Source of the DNA: Lotus japonicus
Taxonomy: Eukaryota > Streptophyta > Magnoliopsida > Fabales > Fabaceae
Direction of reading: 5' to 3'
DNA length: 64,000 nt
NCBI RefSeq assembly: GCF_012489685.1
Contig: NC_080045.1
Coordinates: 2,733,001-2,797,000 of the forward strand
A program made the position numbers and the translations under genes. Positions within the stretch are counted from its first letter, which is position 1. Every line of letters starts with the position of its first letter. Below the pieces are notes generated by a model. That model saw only the letters and a program-made list of their open reading frames with translations, had not been told where the DNA came from and searched no databases. Shown here piece by piece: positions 1-12,563 of this stretch.

Positions 1-2213
1 GCACCACATCCTGCTATTGTATTGAAGATGGAAGATGGGACTGGTCTACTTCTTCCTATAATTGTTTGTATGTCTTTCTCATACCCTCATATGAATCCAG
101 TTCTTGGATTTGGTTTTGATAGATTCATATACATAGCTCTGTGAATTCCTGGAATGTCTTTATTTGCAGTGGAGATGCCAAGCGTCTTGCTAATGGCAGC
201 AATACGCGATGTTCCTATAGTATGTCTTCTTTGTCTGATGAATTTCACTATGTTACCCTCACATATATCTGAATATCTCTTTTCCTTCTTCCAGTATGTA
301 TAATTAATTAAATGTTTGATCCAGAAAGATTCTGGTTTCATGTAATATAGCCACATGGATATTAACTATATGTTTGCTGTATCAGGCCAGACCTACTTTG
401 TATCAAGTAGTGAAGGAAATGATTGACAAGATGGGTTATGAAGTATGATTCTGTTTATCTTTATACTCTCACTCCTTATCCTTATTGTATGCTGGTCATT
501 CCATCAGATTGCGTGATGATATTAATTATTGAATCACGCCATTTCCTGATTTTGTAGGTGAGACTTGTCAGAGTGACTAGGAGAGTCCATGAGGCATATT
601 TTGCCCAGTTGTATCTTACCAAGGCATTTACTTCATCCTCTTCCTCTTCTTTCTCCCCTCCCCTGTCCCTCCCAAATGGGAAAAAAACATACACATTTAC
701 ATCCAGTGATTGTATGAATATAACAGTACACTTATATTTGATATAGGTTGGGAATGAGGCAGAATGTCGGACTTTCGACCTTCGACCTTCAGATGCTATC
801 AATATTGCAGTAAGATGCAAGGTAATCTTTGTAATTCATGCATATGAACACATCATCACATACAGGATATTGAATTCCCTGATTGCTTTGCTTGGCAGTT
901 ATTCATTTATGCACTGATTGATGTTTGAAAAAATCAAGTGGTGACATTTTTTTACACTTATCTTTCTAAAAAAGGTTCACTTTGTAGGCAAGTTTTCATA
1001 GCCCTGAATGCACTCATGGATTGTTTTGACTAAATGCCAAATCCTAGAGTTGTACTTGTTCACAATGGAACTTGTTTATCAAACGTTTCACCATTTTATC
1101 AATGATTTAGGTGCCAATACAAGTCAACAAGTACTTGGCATACAGTGATGGAATGAGAGTAATTGAATCAGGCAAACTGTCAACACAGTTCCCTGGTTTC
1201 GATGGCCGATTATTTACTGAAATGGACCGGTATGTGTGAAAAATACCTTATAGTTAGTAACAATGCAATATGACTTGTCTGTAGTATGTGTAATTTTTCT
1301 TTTTTTATTTAAAAATAATAATAAAATCTTAGTATCTTTTTCATGATTAGTCATTTTTCCATCGTGAAAGACGTCCTTTAGCTAAAGGTGACATAATTGC
1401 AGGCCAAATGGTCAGCCATGTGTTGAAACTGAGGAATTCAATCTTTTGCACAACATGTTGAAAGCTGTTGGTGAAGAACGCTATAAAGATGCTGGTAATT
1501 ATTGTTTTCTTATTAATTCTATAATTTATTGACTTTTTTATGCTCTGGGGCCATTTTTAATATATGATTATGATGTATAACAAAAGTGGTTTAGATGTCA
1601 TATGTGATTGATGATAATGGCTGCCAATCAACAAAGTTATTTGGTCCATAGGCTACAGCCCTGGTTTGACATTTTTTACCTTGTTAGTTGGAGAAGTATC
1701 AATTTGTTAACTTTTCTCTTGGATCAGGATTCTCTCTTGTTACCAACATGAGGGGGTCTTGTTATGTGAAAGATACCAAAATAATAAGAGCCACTGTTAT
1801 TCGAAGGCCCTTAATTTTTTGTGTCCTCTCTCTTATTACATGACCTTTTTATAAGTTACATGAGAGCATCCTAGTCCTTTCCTCTTTCACTACCTTTCTA
1901 GTCTATAGGCATTTGCTAGTGTCAGTTTTGATCAAAATAAATTGCTATGCCGCATGCCCCAAGAATTAAGAAGAAAACCTTTGATATTGACTTAATGAAA
2001 TTCAGTTGTCTAGATAAGTGACTTTTTTCAGTACATGCATTTAATTAAATTGCAAATAACGATTGCATGTCATATGGACTGGAGTTTAAATTGTACATCT
2101 CTGATGTTATTACTTTTACATGTCATGATTCTGATGCAACTTCAGCTTTGTGGAGGGACAGACTTAATCAACTTAGGGCTGGAAAAAATGTGAATAACAG
2201 GTATGGAGTTTAG
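1..2213 (+). CDS. BBD: Bifunctional nuclease in basal defense response (BBD family), 3' part
   Basis: The start lies before the window. Exons I place: 1-67, 170-219, 386-442, 558-623, 747-821, 1111-1229, 1403-1494 and 2146-2213; they splice in phase to 197 residues and a TAG stop. The product reads through VLKMEDGTGLLLPIIV, then LEMPSVLLMAAI, a central DLRPSDAINIAVR block and a C-terminal ALWRDRLNQLRAGKN helix, the hallmarks of plant BBD1/BBD2 (DUF151/BFN domain followed by a UvrB/UvrC-like tail). Family members are reported to have RNase and DNase activity and to act in defence and ABA-related responses; that is family knowledge. The fourth intron has a GC donor (624). The last exon can either read on to TAG at 2211-2213 or use a GT donor at 2201 to join a further exon I could not find. 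All other junctions are GT-AG. The gene looks intact where visible. Confidence 0.9.
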
Positions 2214-3260
2214 TTTATATGACAAATTTACATTATGCACCGCCGTGAGAATTCTCTAGCCGAGTCATTTCACCCTAACCCATAACCTTCTTCTGGCCTT
2301 CATTTCGTTCTGTGAGACAGCTTTGAGAATGTTGACATATTTTGTTGCAGATCCTGGACACTTTAGTTGTACATACAATACAATATTAGAATACCAATGG
2401 AATTCGATGCAGAAATAGTAGCCACGTCTCTCCCTTCCTTGGTCTATATTATGCTTAAAATGTGAATAATTGTATATATTTCTGAACATTAATGTTAATG
2501 TATCATCATGTGGAACTTTTCAGTACTTTTCTGAAACTTCTGAGAAGCTGTTAATATGTAATGTGGTTTCACTCATGGGTCCCGGCATGTCGCTGATGGT
2601 TATGTTTCGCTGTGTAATTAACATATTTGGGATGGTTGGATAAAATCATGTAAATCAATTACCTAGTTCTATGTTTTTTTGTGCATTCCTTGCTTAGAGA
2701 AACTCTTAAAGGCATGGTTACAATGAGGGATCAAATAACCTTTCACAATGTAAATTCAATTAAACTCTTTATCTTAATTACAGTGAACAATCACTCCATG
2801 TACGTATTAAAACCCTGTAAAGAGAGCTATTCCCACTAAAATATGGATGTTCGTGGATCAAATAAGATCAGTTGGAATAGAGTTTGTGTAAACTTTGTGA
2901 TTTTAAATCCAGTTGATGGAATAGAATGATATTCATATACAATCTAATCCAGTTGATCTAATAATAAATGAACAAAAAATGAAAGTAATAAGAATTGCTT
3001 GGAAGGTTTGGGCGCACCAACTACCGCCGCACCACGGGAAATCCCGCCAAGTTGCAGGTAATAATGGTTGACCCAGCAAAAGACAAGGTGGAAGGTGGCT
3101 GGCTAATAATGCAATACTTGTAGGACCCACAAAAAGAAAAGCCAACGGCTTGTGAAAATTGGGTAAAAAAGTAACAGTAAGAGAATAAAAGTACAGTGTT
3201 CTTTAACTAAAGTTTCCGGGAATTATATTCCTTATTCTTGCATCAAATTTTAAAATTACA
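2214..3260. other. 3' UTR and intergenic spacer
   Basis: AT-rich sequence between the nuclease gene and the Sec14 gene. Short open frames here have no recognisable domain and no splice context. The first few hundred bases probably hold the 3' UTR of the nuclease gene; I see no further gene. Confidence 0.5.
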
Positions 3261-3306
3261 GTGGATGAGTGGTGCTTATCCAAAAAAAAAAAATTGTGGA
3301 TGAGTG
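3261..3306 (+). mobile_element. Tiny A-tailed retro-insertion with 11-bp duplication
   Basis: GTGGATGAGTG occurs at 3261-3271 and again at 3296-3306. Between the copies lies a 24-base insert ending in a run of A followed by TT. A-tail plus a direct repeat is the footprint of LINE-type target-primed integration, here truncated almost to nothing. A chance duplication is possible. Confidence 0.45.
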
Positions 3307-3470
3307 ACGATCGCAGTGGTTAAAAGTGTTTGTCTGAACTTTTAGAGTCGAGTGTTCAATTCTCAAGAGATATACTCATGGGGGAACCGCTTTTACTAGA
3401 CCTGAATCGAAGAAGGTCCCAGTAGATTTGATAACGTGTGGTGATTAAACCAAAATATTTTAAAATAAAA
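3307..3470 (+). repeat. Possible tRNA-derived SINE-like segment
   Basis: CAGTGGTTAAAAGTG resembles a pol III A box and, about 35 bases on, GTGTTCAATTCTC resembles a B box. The segment runs into an A-rich stretch near 3465-3475. This layout fits a degenerate tRNA-derived SINE, but I see no clear target duplication. Confidence 0.3.
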
Positions 3471-3839
3471 AAAGAGTATAATTTCAAAATCACAATCATA
3501 ATCATTTGTATAAGACCATGTCAAGTAAGATTGCCCCAGCACAAAGTTCTGTCCCATAAATGACGGGAATTTCAACCCATAATAAAATAAAGTTCTCCAT
3601 ACTTAATCTAGCATATATCCAGTCCCAGCCACAGCCAGCCAATGAATAAATATATATTTAAAGAATGAGAGATATTATTGATATCCTCTAATAAATATTT
3701 AATCACTTTCTTGTACGAAATCGAAATTCACACTAACCATATTAAATTCGAAAAAGAATATTAGATAGAGACTTTATCACTCATAAGGAAGGCACTAGCA
3801 TGCTGAAGAGGCAAACCATCTCTGACTTTGAGATATTTA

Positions 3840-4072
3840 ATTTAATTTAATTTACAGTTTGAAACGTTTTTTCACCGTTTCCCTTCATTTCACTTCATCT
3901 TCATCTTCTTCTTCCTCTTTCCTTTTCTGCCGACACCTTCTATCATCTCAATTCTCAATTCTAGTTTCAACGTAATCGCTCTTCACTGTTCATCATCCTC
4001 TTCAACTTTGATTGATGCTTCCTTCACAACGCGAATTCCACACCACTCTCGTTCAACAATCTCCTCCTCGAC
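3840..4072 (+). promoter_or_regulatory. Pyrimidine-rich 5' leader of the Sec14 gene
   Basis: A strongly T/C-rich tract (TTCATCTTCTTCTTCC type) leads up to the ATG at 4073, typical of plant 5' UTRs. No unambiguous TATA box or transcription start can be fixed; AT-rich sequence precedes it at 3830-3850. Confidence 0.4.
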
Positions 4073-7000
4073 ATGTCTGGACCGCTTGATCGCTTCGCTC
4101 TTCCCTGTGAGTATTCAATTTTCTGTATAATTCGCTTTCGATTCATCCAATTATCTCTAATTCTGATCTAGATTGCTAAACGAACTATAATTCTTTAATT
4201 CAGGCTTCAATCAGCTGAATCTGAATTTGATTCAGTCAAAATATGCATACACAGTCTTATAGATTGAACAAATTAGCATTAGTTTTAGTCTGATTAGCCA
4301 CTAATCTTGATATAGAATGTTGAATTTTCTGTGGTGAAATATTGTTTGATTGTTGATTGTTGATTGTTTTGTTAGGCTTTGAAGGATTCTCTGGTCATCA
4401 TGATGAGAGGAGGGATCGGAGATCGGATTATGAAGTCTCTGAGGATGAAAGGCGAACGAGAATTGGAAGCCTGAAGAAGAAAGCGATCAATGCGTCGAGC
4501 AAGTTCAGGCATTCGCTTAGGAAGAAGAGTAGTAGGAGGAAGAACGCGAGCCGGAGCAATTCTGTTTCCATTGAGGATATTCGGGATGTCAAGGAGCTTC
4601 AAGCGGTGGATGCGTTTCGACAGGCGCTCATGTCGGAGAATTTGTTGCCATCAAAACATGATGACTATCACATGTTGTTGAGGTTGCTGCCCCCTTGTCC
4701 CTCCTTCCCTGTTAATTTAGATGTCTCTTTTATTATCAATGTTGATTGCATCTTTTCGCTTCTAGCTGAAGATTGAATCTGTTAGCATTTGATAGACAAG
4801 TTAGAACATGGCAGAGTAGTACATATAGGTTCTGTGAATCTGTTCTATATCTGGTGCAGAGTAGAAACAGAATAGAACACAACTGATATTTAAAAAGTGA
4901 TACATTTTGGTTCCATACAAGAGTGGAATCATAGAGAAGAGACTATAGCATGTTTTCTATTCTGTTATGTTCTGTCTGAGTGTCGAAGGCTGCCATGAGT
5001 CATTGATAGTAGATTAGTTTGAGTCACGGCCTTCATTATTCCAACCTACACATAGAAATCATACAATTTTGAACCATGGCATTTCTGATTTGTGCAGACG
5101 GATCTTTGCGTATTCACAATTTACATGCTTCTTAAACTGGACAGATGGCCTGTTCAACTTGAAGCATAATTTAAAACTCAAATTAACTGATGTTGTTGCA
5201 GATTCTTGAAAGCGAGGAAATTCGACATTGAGAAAGCAAAGCAAATGTGGGCCAACATGATCCAATGGAGGAAAGACTATGGTACTGATACAATTATGGA
5301 GGTGAGTCATCTGATTCGAAAAATATATCCAACCTTTTACTACTTTAGTTTTCTTCAATTACTTGTTCATACGATAATACTTTGGTTTCGTCTCTCTTTC
5401 AATCTCTAGGATTTTGAGTTCAGTGAGTTGAATGAAGTCCTGCAATACTATCCACATGGTTATCATGGTGTTGATAAGGAAGGGAGACCTGTATATATTG
5501 AGAGGCTAGGCAAAGTTGATCCCAATAAGCTTTTGCAAGTAACTACCATGGAAAGGTATTTGAGATATCATGTACAGGGTTTTGAGAAAACGTTTGCTGT
5601 TAAGTTCCCTGCATGTTCTTATGCTGCAAAGAGACACATTGATTCAAGTACAACCATTCTGGATGTTCACGGCGTGGTATGTTGTCTGTGTGAATAGTCT
5701 TGAAAATTTCCTTGGCACCACTTTAGTCAATAATTGGTTTACGTTATCATGCTGCCTTATGCTTTGTAGGGTTTCAAAAACCTAACCAAGTCTGCGCGGG
5801 AACTCATCATGCGGCTGCAGAAAATTGACGGTGACTATTATCCAGAAGTATGTGGCTTTAATACCGATGTCGTCCTTGCTTAATATTTTCCAATTGTTCA
5901 TGGCTTCTGAACTTACTTTTTGTTCTTTTATCTCTTCTAAACTTTAAATGATTCTGTGCAGACATTATGTCGAATGTTTATAATCAACGCTGGTCCCGGT
6001 TTTAAGCTGCTTTGGAACACAGTGAAATCATTTATTGATCCCAAAACTTCTTCAAAGATAAATGTATGTGTTGATTACTTGAGTTATTCTTTCTATTTGA
6101 GATCTTTATAGGATTTCAATCAAATAATTATCTTACAGTGGACAGAGATAATCTATAGATGTAGTATTAATCGATACTTCAATGTTCCATTAGGTTCTCG
6201 GAAACAAGTTCCAAAATAAATTACTTGAAATTATTGATGTGAGGTAACTATGCATTAATTTTGTTGATGGTGTTATTTCTGACTCAACATGTATTATTAT
6301 CTGGAAATTCTTACTTTCTGTATGGTTTTCAGTGAGCTGCCAGAATTTCTAGGTGGTAGTTGTACTTGCACAGATCAAGGTGGTTGCATGAGGTCAGATA
6401 AAGGTCCGTGGCAAGATCCAAACATTTTAAAGGTTTGCTGCTTATTGCGTAATTGTTAGACTCCATTTTTCATTAAACATTTACTGGTTATCTTGTGATT
6501 GCTTCTGCTATGCATCTGTAACTCAAATAGTTTTGCGTGTGCAGAAAGTTCTTAGTGGTGAAATACAATGTTCTAGACAAATAGTGACGGTTTCTAATGA
6601 TGAGGGAACAGTGATTGAGTGTGATAAAGCTTATCCAATGGTATAGTTTTAATATCATCTTAGATGCTTCATAATTTTGAACTTTCAATTTTTATAATTC
6701 TGATAATCATTTTTTTTTTCGGGAGTAGACAAGAACCAGTGATACATCAACAGCAGAGTCAGGATCTGAAGTTGAAGATATTACTTCCCCCAAAGCTAGT
6801 GTGAATTATACAAACCCTAGATTGACTCCTGTCCATGAAGAAGTAAGTGGTCATGATAATTGATATTGATGTTTCAAATTGAAAGAAATAAAGAGATTGA
6901 TAGAAAAGTGTTGCAAGAAATCAAATAATACTTATTTGATGTTTGTCCAGGCAAGGTTGGCTGGTAGGGCTAGTCATGCTGGTGGTTTCTCTGTGTATGA

Positions 7001-9147
7001 TGAGTATGTTCCCATGGTTGACAAGACTGTTGATGTTGGGTGGAAGGAAAAGCATTCAACAACTCAAAACTCATTTGGCTCAACAGGTTGGATAATTAAC
7101 GCATTTTCTCTGAAGTCAGTAATTTTGATATATTATAAACTTAATTGCATATTATTTAAGCCTGCAAGAGTGGAACTACATTGTTTCTTTTCTTTTCTTT
7201 TTTGTTTGTAAACTCACTGAACCTAACTGCCAATGAAATATTCAAAAATGTTTGTAGTTTTACATAGCATACATACATAATAGCATTAGTAAGCTCACAA
7301 TTTTGCTTTAAAATATTTTTGTTTCATAATTTTGTCACAGATTTGAATTGATCAATGTGTATTTGTCCATGTCCGAGAAAGCAAACACGAATTTTTTTAA
7401 CACATGTAACAGAAAATAAATATTTGTCTATAATGAAAGGATTAAAGATAAGGAATTTATTCATTTACATCTAGATACATAAATTGAACATTTTTCACCA
7501 TTTAAGCTTCGGATTTTACTACCTGGAGTTATGGCATCCAAGTAAAATATGTTTGTAATGTATTTGTTCTTGGTTGCAGAAAAATATCTATCGAGGACTG
7601 GAAAGTCTGATGGAAACTGTGCATATTTCTGGGCTATTATAGTGGGCTTCTTTGTTGCCATTTTTACTTTTGCTCGTTCAATAGCATTTCGTGTGACCAA
7701 AGGAATACAGGACTCTGAAACTGGCTCTTCCCAAAACCCGCCAAAAATGGCTGTTGATTCAATAGTCAATGAGGAATTTCGTCCCCCATCTCCTGCTCCC
7801 AGATTCACAGAGGCAGAACTCCTTTCGTCTGCTTCGAAACGCCTTTGTGAGCTTGAAGAGAAGGTTGACATACTAAATTCAAAACCTAATATAATGCCAT
7901 ATGAGAAAGAGGAACTGCTAAATGCTGCTGTTTATCGTGTGGATGCTCTGGAAGCAGAATTGATCGCAACAAAGAAGGTATTTCACTTAAAATCATGTTA
8001 TTTCTTTCTAGCTAGACAGACTGCAATTCTCTCTGCTTACTCAGTCTCAAATTTTGATGAAAAGGTGTCTATATTTTGCTATTATTTGCCAATTAATTGG
8101 CCTGTCCACCAATTACTTACTCAGCTGTCAATTTTCTGATAGTGGATATACAGTTACATTTTATGTAAGTAGTGAGCTTATTAACATAATCTCTGATAGG
8201 TTCAGGTAATTCAGAATAGTTTATTTATGTAAAATAGGGAATAGGGAGCTCAAGAGCTCTACAAGATGGTAACCTTTCCAGAGTCTATAACTCCTACCAG
8301 AGAGGTAATCTCTCCTAACAGAATCCCTTACTCAGAACCAGAATGAATCCCCTCTCTTCTTCCTCTCCCCAAATACCCCAAATCCCTGAAATCCCGGGAT
8401 ACATGGGACACGTCACTAACTAACTCACATTTTCCTCTCCTGACCCTACTCTTCTTTTCCTAGTGTAAACCTTCCATATCCTGGGCCTCTCACTTGATGC
8501 TCCTATGATTGGATCCTCATATCACTTGACTTGCAACCACTATAGATGTAGATAATTTCAATTAATGCCCGACATATTGGTACATTACTGCTCTGTTTAA
8601 ACTAATAGCAGGCTTTGTTCCACAGTGAAATACACTAGAACAGTAATTTCTAATTAGAAGCTACAAGTCTTATATACTTTGTTAGGATCAACTTCTGTTT
8701 CCTCATAATCAATTCTGACACTCAAGCTACTCACACAAGTTTCTCGCCATAATTGATTTTGTCTTTAAAATGATTTGTAGAAGAATTTCCAACCATGCAC
8801 TTATCTTATGAGTAAATATGTCTTGGATTCTGCAAAATCATGAAACCAAACATGCACTAAGATTAGTTTCAAGCTAAACTGCTCAGTAAATTTGGGTATA
8901 TATATATTAAAAAGATATTGTATTTCATTTACTTTACAGGCATTGTACGAAGCTTTGATAAGACAAGAAGAGCTTCTGGCGTACATAGATTGTCAGGAGA
9001 GAAGGAAATTTGAGGTAATTCAACTATATTTGCATCTTGTGTGAATTCTAAATTTTAAAATCCAAATGCTTAGAACAATCTTGCTCGGGAACTCATAAAA
9101 ATATGTCCTACCTATTTGCATAGCAGAAAAAGAAGTTTTGCTGGTGA
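4073..9147 (+). CDS. SFH: Sec14-like phosphatidylinositol/phosphatidylcholine transfer protein with nodulin domain
   Basis: Fourteen exons splice in phase to 625 aa: 4073-4106, 4376-4682, 5202-5301, 5410-5676, 5770-5847, 5962-6063, 6194-6243, 6333-6432, 6545-6640, 6729-6842, 6951-7086, 7580-7977, 8940-9014, 9127-9147. The start is the first ATG after the leader and gives [18 protein letters not shown], typical of plant SFH proteins. Order: basic N-terminal segment, CRAL-TRIO N region ([16 protein letters not shown]), CRAL-TRIO lipid-binding fold ([32 protein letters not shown]), acidic linker, a hydrophobic stretch near residue 440 ([16 protein letters not shown]), a coiled-coil-like region, and a short Lys-rich C-terminus ending KKKFCW as in Nlj16-type nodulin domains. 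Relatives exchange PtdIns and PtdCho and organise phosphoinositides in polarised membrane growth such as root hairs (family knowledge). The 962-base intron 12 contains a C/T-rich insert at about 8230-8560 of unknown origin. No disabling change seen. Confidence 0.93.
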
Positions 9148-9535
9148 AGAGTTTAACTGTACAGGACGGAGCAGTTCAGCGGATTCATGGATTTTACTTC
9201 TTTCCTATCTGTATATTTTAGCTGCCAGGAGTTTGTCTTGATGCTGGCTTGTTCATTCTCGGCTCGAAATTCTTGTATGATAGAATTCTATATATTCGGC
9301 TACTTCTCTCTCCGTCTGCAAATTTTAATTTGATGAATTTGATTGTTGAATTTTAAGTTATTGTCAATTTGTCATGCATTTATACTATTGATTTTATTAA
9401 AAAATTGTCGGAAGTAAGAGTGATTCATGTTTAGATTTTAATCACTTAGAAGTTAGAACACTAAAGCTGCACAGTTACTTTATTAATCACATTTAATCAA
9501 AATGTCATGTTCTTTTTACGGTAAATTCATGCACT
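9148..9535. other. 3' UTR and short spacer
   Basis: About 390 bases follow the Sec14 stop; the first part is probably 3' UTR. No coding signal or repeat structure recognised. Confidence 0.4.
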
Positions 9536-9712
9536 TCATTTATTCAAACTAAACAAATACAAATCCGAAGAAAGGGGAGGATCATGACCCAGAGAAAATG
9601 CTAGTTTAGACATGAAGTCTGCAGCTTCCTTCTTTGTAACAGCAAGTTGGCATCCATCGAAGGCAGTTGCCATAAGTCTGCAATCATTCATGATCAGAGC
9701 TAGGTTGGATAT
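9536..9712 (-). pseudogene. RNase H-like (RVT_3 type) C-terminal fragment
   Basis: On the minus strand this reads about 58 codons including NDCRLMATAFDGCQL, then VTKKEADFMSKLAFSLG and a stop at 9536-9538. The pattern (DC..LA..F..C....V.REAN..AD.LAKLA) is the C-terminal half of the plant RNase H-like domain found in LINE ORF2 proteins and related orphan genes. The catalytic N-terminal half is absent. It is probably the degraded end of a LINE or retro-derived gene. Confidence 0.6.
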
Positions 9713-10470
9713 TTCAAAATTCCATGTTTGAGCCCAATTGTCACATGATACATGTTGGTTTCATGCTATAGACCAAATGAATTATTACATGGTTGACATG
9801 GATGACTCCCTGCATGTCATATGGTATAGGTGTAATTCCACATGAATTACAGTGATTTAATGCTTGATTACCATGTGGACAAGTGGGATAATTTTCACGA
9901 AAGTTTCATGTCACATACATAGATTGTACAGTTGAGGCATAGATTCAAGATTTGATGGTCGAATCGTGGTGGTACTAATAATATTATTTACTATAATACG
10001 TAATAGTAGTATTAACAAATTTAGACCAACAAATTTTAAATTATTCTAGGTTAGGTTGTTCATTTTTATATATTTTAGATGATAAAAAATTGATAATAAT
10101 AAAGGGCTAACAATATTTTTAAAAAGTTAAAAAACTAAAAAATAAAACTAAATGGCTCAATAACTAAATGGTTCAACCTGTGTTTCATCACATGTTCTAG
10201 AGTCTAGACTGATACTCATCAGTTTTTCTAATGATTGAACTAGTCATTAGATTGTTTCCGGTCAGACCGACATGTCAGGTTTGATTATCATAACAATGTA
10301 TATGTGTCATGCTACATAGACCATTGCAATTCAATGCATGACTACCATGTGGACTACGATGACTCTTCATGCCCAATTGTCACATGATAATCATGTTTGT
10401 TTCATGCCACAGACTAGATGAGTTAGTACATGGTTGACATGGGCGACTCCCTGCGTGTCATATGTATAGG

Positions 10471-10603
10471 TTTTTTTAGGTAAGCCAAAGAATTGTATTC
10501 AACTAGCACAAGGGGTGCTTAACCCGAATACAAAAGAGAAAAAAAGAAGAAGATAGGTAAAACTACAGACTAGTAAAAAGGACACCATCCAACCCCCCAA
10601 CAA
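10471..10603 (-). mobile_element. 5'-truncated LINE (L1-type) 3' end
   Basis: Read on the minus strand it ends with a conserved plant LINE tail phrase (AAGCACCCCTTGTG ... TTGTATTCAACT region, then AATTCTTTGGCTTACC) and a poly-A, seen here as poly-T at 10471-10477. It is flanked by GTATAGG on the left and GCATAGG on the right, a 7-bp near-perfect target duplication, and interrupts TATAGG-TGTAAT of the tandem unit. No coding sequence remains. Confidence 0.7.
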
Positions 10604-11715
10604 GCATAGGTGTAATCCCACATGAATTATAGTGATTCAATGCATACTCGCCATATGGACAAGTGTGACAATTTTCACGCGATAGTCACACAAGTATACA
10701 TAAGACAAATTAATGCATGATTGACTTGATCGCCACAAGTGAATTCTTGCGTGTCATGGGGTAAAGCCATGTAGGTGCATGCCATATGAATTGTCGTAAT
10801 TCAATGCATGACTGCCATGTGGTATCCATATATGTTCAATGTTTTGAAAACAAACCGATCATTGAAACGGTTGAGACAGATTCAAGATTTGAAGGTCGAA
10901 TCGTGGTTGTACTGATAATATTATTTACTATAATAAGTAATATATTTACACAATATATTAAAACATTTAGACCAACAAAATTATAAATTATACTAGGTTA
11001 GGTTGTTCATTTTTTTATATTTTAGATGATTAAAAATTAATAATAAAGGGCTAACAATATTTTTTAAAAAGTTAAAAAACCAAAAAGTAAAACTAAACGG
11101 TTCAACCCACATTTCATCACATGTCCTAAACTGATATTCATTAGTTTTTTCTGATGACCGAACTAGTCATTAGATCGTTTTCGGTCAGACCGACCCGTCA
11201 GGTTTGATTATCGTAACAATGTATATGTGTCATGCTACATGGACTGTTGTAATTCAATGCATGACTACCATGTGGACTACAACGACTCTCCATGCCCAAT
11301 TGTCACATGATAATCATGTTGGTTTAATGCCACGTATACTAGATGAGTTAGTACATGAGCGACTCCTTCACTACTAAAAAAACGTGAATTAGCGAGGGAT
11401 TTTAGCGACAGAACAAAATCCCTCGTTGTTAGCGACGGAATTTGACGGAATTAGCGACGGATTCATGTTTTAGGAATAAAAATGCTGTTTTAAAATTTTG
11501 CGACGGAGTTAGCGACGGATTTTCAACCTCTTTGTAGTTCCGTCGCTAATTCCCTCGCTAATAATCTTCTATATTTTATCCAGGAAATTAGCGACGGATT
11601 TTTACCGTCGCTGATGTCCACCCGTCGCTAATTCCCTCGCTGTTTTACCGATGGATCATAATTGTCTTATTTCCGTCGCTAAAGCTTTTGGTTTTGTTAT
11701 TTAAAAATGAAAAAT

Positions 11716-11786
11716 TGGATCCCCGAGGTTCGAACATCGGACTTCCTTGTCAAATGAAGGGGCTTGGCCATTTCAACTAAGGACCC
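11716..11786 (-). other. tRNA-like segment inside the CACTA sub-terminal region
   Basis: On the minus strand this 71-base segment starts GGGTCCTTAGTTGAAATGGC, which contains an A-box-like TAGTTGAAATGG, and has a B-box-like TGTTCGAACC. Its ends (GGGTCCT / GGGATCC plus A) can pair as an acceptor stem with one wobble. The anticodon and T stems do not form cleanly, so it is unlikely to be a functional tRNA; a tRNA-derived relic is the better reading. Confidence 0.35.
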
Positions 11787-11942
11787 ATTTTATACATAGT
11801 ATGTGAAATAAATTTATTAGTAGTTTAAAAGTTTTCAAGTCCAGCCACTTAAATAAGATTGAATCTATTCACACACTCATACAGTCATACTCTCACAAAA
11901 ACCCTAAAGTCTCGATTTTCTCAGAAATTTCCTCTCACGCTC

Positions 11943-12203
11943 ATGGCCGCCGCCATCGCTCGTGGTGGAGGTGGAAGTGGAGGAGGTGGTTCCCGTGGCG
12001 GAGGAGGTGGTTCGCGTGGAGGAGGGTTTGTACCCCGCAGCGGAGCAGGCGCAGGCGCAAGAGCAAGTGAAGAATCTTCCTCTCAGGAGCACGGGAGGAA
12101 TGGTTCAAGTTCAAGCATGGCTGATGGATGCAAGAGTTTGCTACCGTCTCTAATACTTGCCATCTTTGTCACAAGCATACTCTCAAGTCTCAACACTGTG
12201 TAG
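11943..12203 (+). CDS. Hypothetical Gly/Ser-rich ORF within CACTA
   Basis: From the ATG at 11943 the frame encodes about 86 residues: MAAAIARGGGGSGGGGSRGG and further Gly/Arg/Ser repeats, a Ser-rich middle and a hydrophobic C-terminal segment (SLLPSLILAIFVTSILSS) before the stop at 12201-12203. An upstream in-frame ATG at 11859 extends it by 28 residues. GC content and codon use differ sharply from the AT-rich surroundings. It could be a captured first exon of a host gene or the start of a degenerated CACTA gene; I do not recognise a family. Confidence 0.4.
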   Translation: MAAAIARGGGGSGGGGSRGGGGGSRGGGFVPRSGAGAGARASEESSSQEHGRNGSSSSMADGCKSLLPSLILAIFVTSILSSLNTV

Positions 12204-12563
12204 TTTTAGTGTTGAATAAATATGTTCCCACTCAATACTCATAGTAGTTATAGTCTAATCCCTAATATTGAGTTATGGGTTTGAAATTTTCTGAATTTAC
12301 TTCTTGTTCCTTGTCTCTGGTTATTTCTTCTGATTTCTGTTTTATGTTTCTGATTTGATTGTAATTCTTTTGCTGGTTTCATGTACTTTTGGTTCTCCTT
12401 GCTTGCAATTGGTGAGTATTTTCTTGTGGTTGATATGGTGAATGGTAGATGTTTGATTTAATGGGCAAATGAAAATATACTAATGGTAGTTTCTTATGGT
12501 AGTTTCATTGGATCTAAGTCTTGTATGTGTATGTCCCTGCTGATGTGCTTTTGTTGTGGTGGG

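Noticed and set aside
4372..4602. Minus-strand ORF over the Sec14 gene
   Set aside because: Shadow of exon 2, which is supported by domain content and in-phase splicing.
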